From assembly GCA_963716925.1 (NCBI GenBank), contig CAVQUX010000025.1, forward strand, positions 558,001-622,000: DNA of 64,000 nt, in the 5' to 3' direction. A model generated the notes under the pieces. That model was not told the origin of the DNA. It saw only the letters and a list, made by a program, of their open reading frames with translations, and did no database searches. Positions 61,528 to 64,000 of this stretch are shown piece by piece. The translations under genes were made by a program, and so were the position numbers. Source of the DNA: DAISKN01 sp963716925. GTDB taxonomy: Bacteria > Acidobacteriota > Vicinamibacteria > Marinacidobacterales > SMYC01. Numbering within the stretch: position 1 is the stretch's first letter; every line of letters starts with the position of its first letter.

Positions 61528-63030
61528 ATGCTCTGGGTCTTCCTCGTCTACCTCGGGATCCTTCTCGCGCTGGGCTTCTTCGCCGAGCGCTACAACAAGA
61601 GCCTCGAGAGTTTCCTTCTCGGGGACCGGAAGATGGGTCCCTGGCTGACGGCGCTCTCGTACGAGGCCACGGCCTACAGCGGCTGGCTGATGCTGGGCTT
61701 TCCCGGCCGCGCCTTCAGCCGTGGACTGGTGGCGATCTGGGCGGGAGTCGCCTGCGTCATCGGCGATTCTCTCAACTGGCTCCTGGTCTCGCGCCGATTG
61801 CGGGAGGAGACCGCCCGGCTCCGCGCGCTCACCGTGCCCGAGTACCTCGAGCGGCGCTTCCCCAAGCCCGGCGGGCACGCCGTTCAGCTCGTCGCCTCGC
61901 TCGCGCTCGCGCTCTTCATGCTCATCTACCTCTGGGCCCAGTTCGTCGCGGCGGGGAAGGCCATGATGACGATGCTGGACTGGGGCTACCTCCCCGCGGT
62001 TCTGCTGGCGGCGGTCGTGATCATCCTCTACACGTTCCAGGGCGGATACCGCGCCGTCGTCTGGACGGATGCCTTCCAGGCGGTCATGATGCTCACGGCC
62101 CTCGTCATCCTGCCCGTCGCCTGTTTCCTGAAGATGGGCGGTTGGGCCGGAGCCTCCGCAGCTCTCTCGCGCGCCTCACAGGAAGCAGCCGCTTCGGGAG
62201 CCCACTTGTCGTCGACGAGCTCGCACCTGGGCTCGTGGTTCGGGGGGCTCGTCGGCCTGTCGCTCTTCTCGTTCCTGTTCGAAGACGCGGGCCTCGGCGC
62301 CGGTTACCTCGGCCAGCCGCATATTTCGGTGCGCTTCATGGCGATCCGCGACTCGCGGGCATTGAAGCCGGCGTTCGTGCTCTCGATTCTCTTCGCGATC
62401 CTGGTGTGCGCCGGCGCCGTGGCCGCCGGACTCGCCGGACACGGAACTTTTCACTTCGGCGACCTCCCTGGTGTCGCCGATCCGAGAAAGCCGCTCCACG
62501 ATGCCGAGGAGGTCCTGCCTCGCCTGGCGATGGCGGTGCTGCCTCCCTGGCTCGCGGGCCTGACGATCTCCGCCATCATGGCGGCCATCATGTCCACGGC
62601 CTCCGGTTTCCTGCTGTCGGTCACGAGCTCCATGACCGAGGACGTGTATCACCGGCTTTTCCGTCCCGCCGCCGGTCAGAAAGAGCTGGTTCTCGTCTCT
62701 CGCGCGGTGACCGTGGCGCTGGGCGCTTGCGCTCTGGCCCTGGCGCTCGGCACCAATCCCCTGGACCCGCAATCGACCGTGTACAAGCTCGTGCTCTATG
62801 GCTGGGGTGGGCTCGCCGGGTGCTTCTCCGCACCGGTAACCCTCGCGCTCTTCTATCGAGGAATGACCCGCTCCGGCTGCCTGGTGGGGATGGTCTCGGG
62901 AGCGCTGACGGTGCTGGTGTGGCGCAACGTCCCGGCGCTTTCGAGCGTCGCCTACGAGGTGCTGCCGGCGATGGCCGTCTCGGCGATCTCGATCCTGCTG
63001 GTCTCACGGCTCACTCGAGCCGAGACCTAA
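61528..63030 (+). CDS. Sodium/solute symporter, SSS family (PutP-like)
   Basis: Membrane transporter of 500 residues with about 13 helices. The first helix MLWVFLVYLGILLALGFFAE leads to SFLLGDRKMGPWLTALSYEATAYSGWLMLG, the conserved sodium-site helix of the family; RRLREETARLRALTVPEYLERRF, YTFQGGYRAVVWTDAFQAVMM and ISAIMAAIMSTASGFLLSVTSS are also diagnostic. The closest well-known members carry proline or pantothenate, but substrate cannot be deduced. It stands alone on the plus strand. Its last bases overlap the end of the convergent small secreted protein gene. Confidence 0.93.
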   Translation: MLWVFLVYLGILLALGFFAERYNKSLESFLLGDRKMGPWLTALSYEATAYSGWLMLGFPGRAFSRGLVAIWAGVACVIGDSLNWLLVSRRLREETARLRALTVPEYLERRFPKPGGHAVQLVASLALALFMLIYLWAQFVAAGKAMMTMLDWGYLPAVLLAAVVIILYTFQGGYRAVVWTDAFQAVMMLTALVILPVACFLKMGGWAGASAALSRASQEAAASGAHLSSTSSHLGSWFGGLVGLSLFSFLFEDAGLGAGYLGQPHISVRFMAIRDSRALKPAFVLSILFAILVCAGAVAAGLAGHGTFHFGDLPGVADPRKPLHDAEEVLPRLAMAVLPPWLAGLTISAIMAAIMSTASGFLLSVTSSMTEDVYHRLFRPAAGQKELVLVSRAVTVALGACALALALGTNPLDPQSTVYKLVLYGWGGLAGCFSAPVTLALFYRGMTRSGCLVGMVSGALTVLVWRNVPALSSVAYEVLPAMAVSAISILLVSRLTRAET

Positions 63031-63467
63031 CGCGAGAAGCGATCGAGCGCGAGCTTCGCGAGCTTCTTCACCGACTCCGCGTCGGAGGCCACGGCCTCGA
63101 GGCTGAATTCCCCGCGGACCACGAGCCTCAACTTCGAGAACCCGTCCTCGTCCTTGAACAGGACGGCCGCGTCTCCGAACCCGGACGGATTCTCGACGAT
63201 TCCCTCGGTGTACTCGAGGAGCTCGTCGTAGTCCTCGGGCGGATAGAGCCAGAGGGAATAGCCCACGACGGTTCCCGAGGAGCCGGGGTTCGTGACGAGA
63301 TAGGTGCAGCGACTGAACTCGTCCTTGGAGGTGAACGGCTTCGCCTGCTTCAGCTCTTTCCCGAAGAGCTTGGCGACCTCCGCGCCCGGAACACGCTTGC
63401 AGACGTCGACCGATGCGGGGTCCCGAATCGGCTGCGCGAGAACCATCGCCAGTACGAAGAGTCTCAT
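63027..63467 (-). CDS. Small secreted protein, function unknown
   Basis: Protein of 146 residues with a short signal peptide (MRLFVLAMVLAQPIRD). Two cysteines (VDVCKRVPGAEVAKLFG and FSRCTYLV) may form a disulphide. The pattern CKxVPxxEV-x-LG-x5-R-C-x-Y resembles small DUF3558-like lipoproteins or secreted proteins, but I cannot confirm the family. No enzymatic motif is visible. Convergent with the symporter gene, overlapping it by four bases. Confidence 0.7.
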   Translation of the reverse strand: MRLFVLAMVLAQPIRDPASVDVCKRVPGAEVAKLFGKELKQAKPFTSKDEFSRCTYLVTNPGSSGTVVGYSLWLYPPEDYDELLEYTEGIVENPSGFGDAAVLFKDEDGFSKLRLVVRGEFSLEAVASDAESVKKLAKLALDRFSR

Positions 63468-63549
63468 CCTCGAATCATAGCAGTCATCCTGGCGCGTGAC
63501 TTCTCCCGGCCGACGATGCAGAATGCGGCGGTTGCAGGGAGCTCGATCC

Positions 63550-64000
63550 ATGACCACCGCCTTCCCCCTCCTCTTCTCCCCGCTGAAGCTCGGCTCGCAC
63601 AAGCTGAAGAACCGCATCTGTGTGAGCGCCCATGCCGACAGCCTCGGTGAGCAGGGAGTTCCCACGGAGCGCGCCGTCCGCTACTACGAAGCCCGGGTGC
63701 GAGGGGGCGCCGGTTTCCTGATGTGCTTCGGCTCCGCGAGCGTTCACCCCGGCAGCTCCGCGCGCGTATGGAACGGCGTCGAGCTCTTCGACGATCGGGT
63801 GATCCCCTACCTTTCGACCTTCGCGGAGGCGATCCACAGGCACGGGGTCCCCTGCGTCGCCCAGATCACCCACAAAGGTCGACGCGGCCATAGCGAGGGC
63901 AACGACTTTCGCCCGCTCGTGGGTCCCTCTCCCGTGCGCGAGCCGAACCACCGCGAAACGCCGCACGAGCTCGACCGGAAAACCATCGCCGAGATCGTCC
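63550..64000 (+). CDS. NADH:flavin oxidoreductase / Old Yellow Enzyme family, 3' end outside window
   Basis: The first 150 residues of a flavin enzyme, still open at the window edge. It starts MTTAFPLLFSPLKLGSHKLKNRICVSAHAD, the canonical N-terminus of Old Yellow Enzyme/2,4-dienoyl-CoA reductase proteins, followed by YYEARVRGGAGFLMCFG (FMN-binding barrel) and CVAQITHKGRRGHS, the conserved QLxHxGR segment that contacts FMN. If the C-terminus carries a Rossmann domain, it would belong to the trimethylamine dehydrogenase/2,4-dienoyl-CoA reductase group; this part lies beyond the window. The substrate is unknown. Confidence 0.88.
   Translation, partial: MTTAFPLLFSPLKLGSHKLKNRICVSAHADSLGEQGVPTERAVRYYEARVRGGAGFLMCFGSASVHPGSSARVWNGVELFDDRVIPYLSTFAEAIHRHGVPCVAQITHKGRRGHSEGNDFRPLVGPSPVREPNHRETPHELDRKTIAEIV

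Overview
The window is a high-GC bacterial chromosome segment, almost fully coding, from a Gram-negative cell envelope background (TonB-dependent receptor, RND efflux pump, LolA-like protein, alpha-2-macroglobulin/PBP1C pair, outer-membrane DUF5916 protein). The mix of Ser/Thr kinases with WD40-like or TPR output domains, winged-helix/TPR regulators, sigma-54/FHA regulators, BNR and NHL propeller proteins and DUF5916 proteins is most typical of Acidobacteriota (Thermoanaerobaculia/Vicinamibacteria-like). This placement is inference: there is no rRNA or other phylogenetic marker in the window. No rRNA, tRNA, CRISPR array, insertion sequence or phage gene was seen.

Layout. 1-969: 3' part of a zinc alcohol dehydrogenase. 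835-5101 (minus): an operon of two paralogous secreted SRPBCC/START-like proteins around a FtsX-type permease, a LolD/MacB-type ATPase and a LolA-like carrier, with a palindrome upstream. 5102-8719: accessory stretch with unrecognised genes, an NTF2-like protein, an HTH protein and 0.8 kb with no convincing gene. 8720-16564 (plus): Ser/Thr kinase, FHA/sigma-54 activator, then sdhCAB in tight succession. 16574-17196: VapBC toxin-antitoxin. 17466-19714: GNAT acetyltransferase, PflX-like radical SAM protein, DODA-type dioxygenase. 19692-21065 (minus): BNR propeller and MoaD/ThiS-like protein, divergent from an amidase with a CHRD-like tail (21091-22990); NHL-repeat protein (22948-24138). 24171-25906: hybrid histidine kinase and a tiny four-Cys protein. 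26032-30287 (minus): peptide-type ABC transporter without ATPases plus an aspartoacylase-like deacylase. 30369-41094 (plus): ArfB, alpha-2-macroglobulin, PBP1C, DUF5916 protein. 41142-45550 (minus): RND pump and adaptor. 45781-50269 (minus): a Ser/Thr kinase and a winged-helix regulator that share a nearly identical 454-residue C-terminal half. 50360-54592 (plus): tannase-family esterase and TonB receptor. 54669-56841: metallophosphoesterase with propeller. 56887-61425 (minus): chemoreceptor, cupredoxin, di-haem peroxidase, tandem NTF2-like protein. 61528-64000: sodium/solute symporter, small secreted protein, and the start of an Old Yellow Enzyme.

At least ten genes are broken by single-base shifts, often in G or C runs, and reading can be restored by changing frame. 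In two of them (RND pump, tannase) the shifts compensate. I treat these as probable consensus errors of the assembly and annotate each gene across its full span; the alternative is real pseudogenes.

The most interesting items are the module shared by the kinase/winged-helix pair at 45.8-50.3 kb, the SRPBCC-LolA-FtsX-ATPase cluster at 0.8-5.1 kb, and several tightly paired genes (MoaD-like/BNR propeller, PflX/DODA, deacylase/ABC without ATPase, histidine kinase/four-Cys peptide) whose joint function is not established as far as I know.
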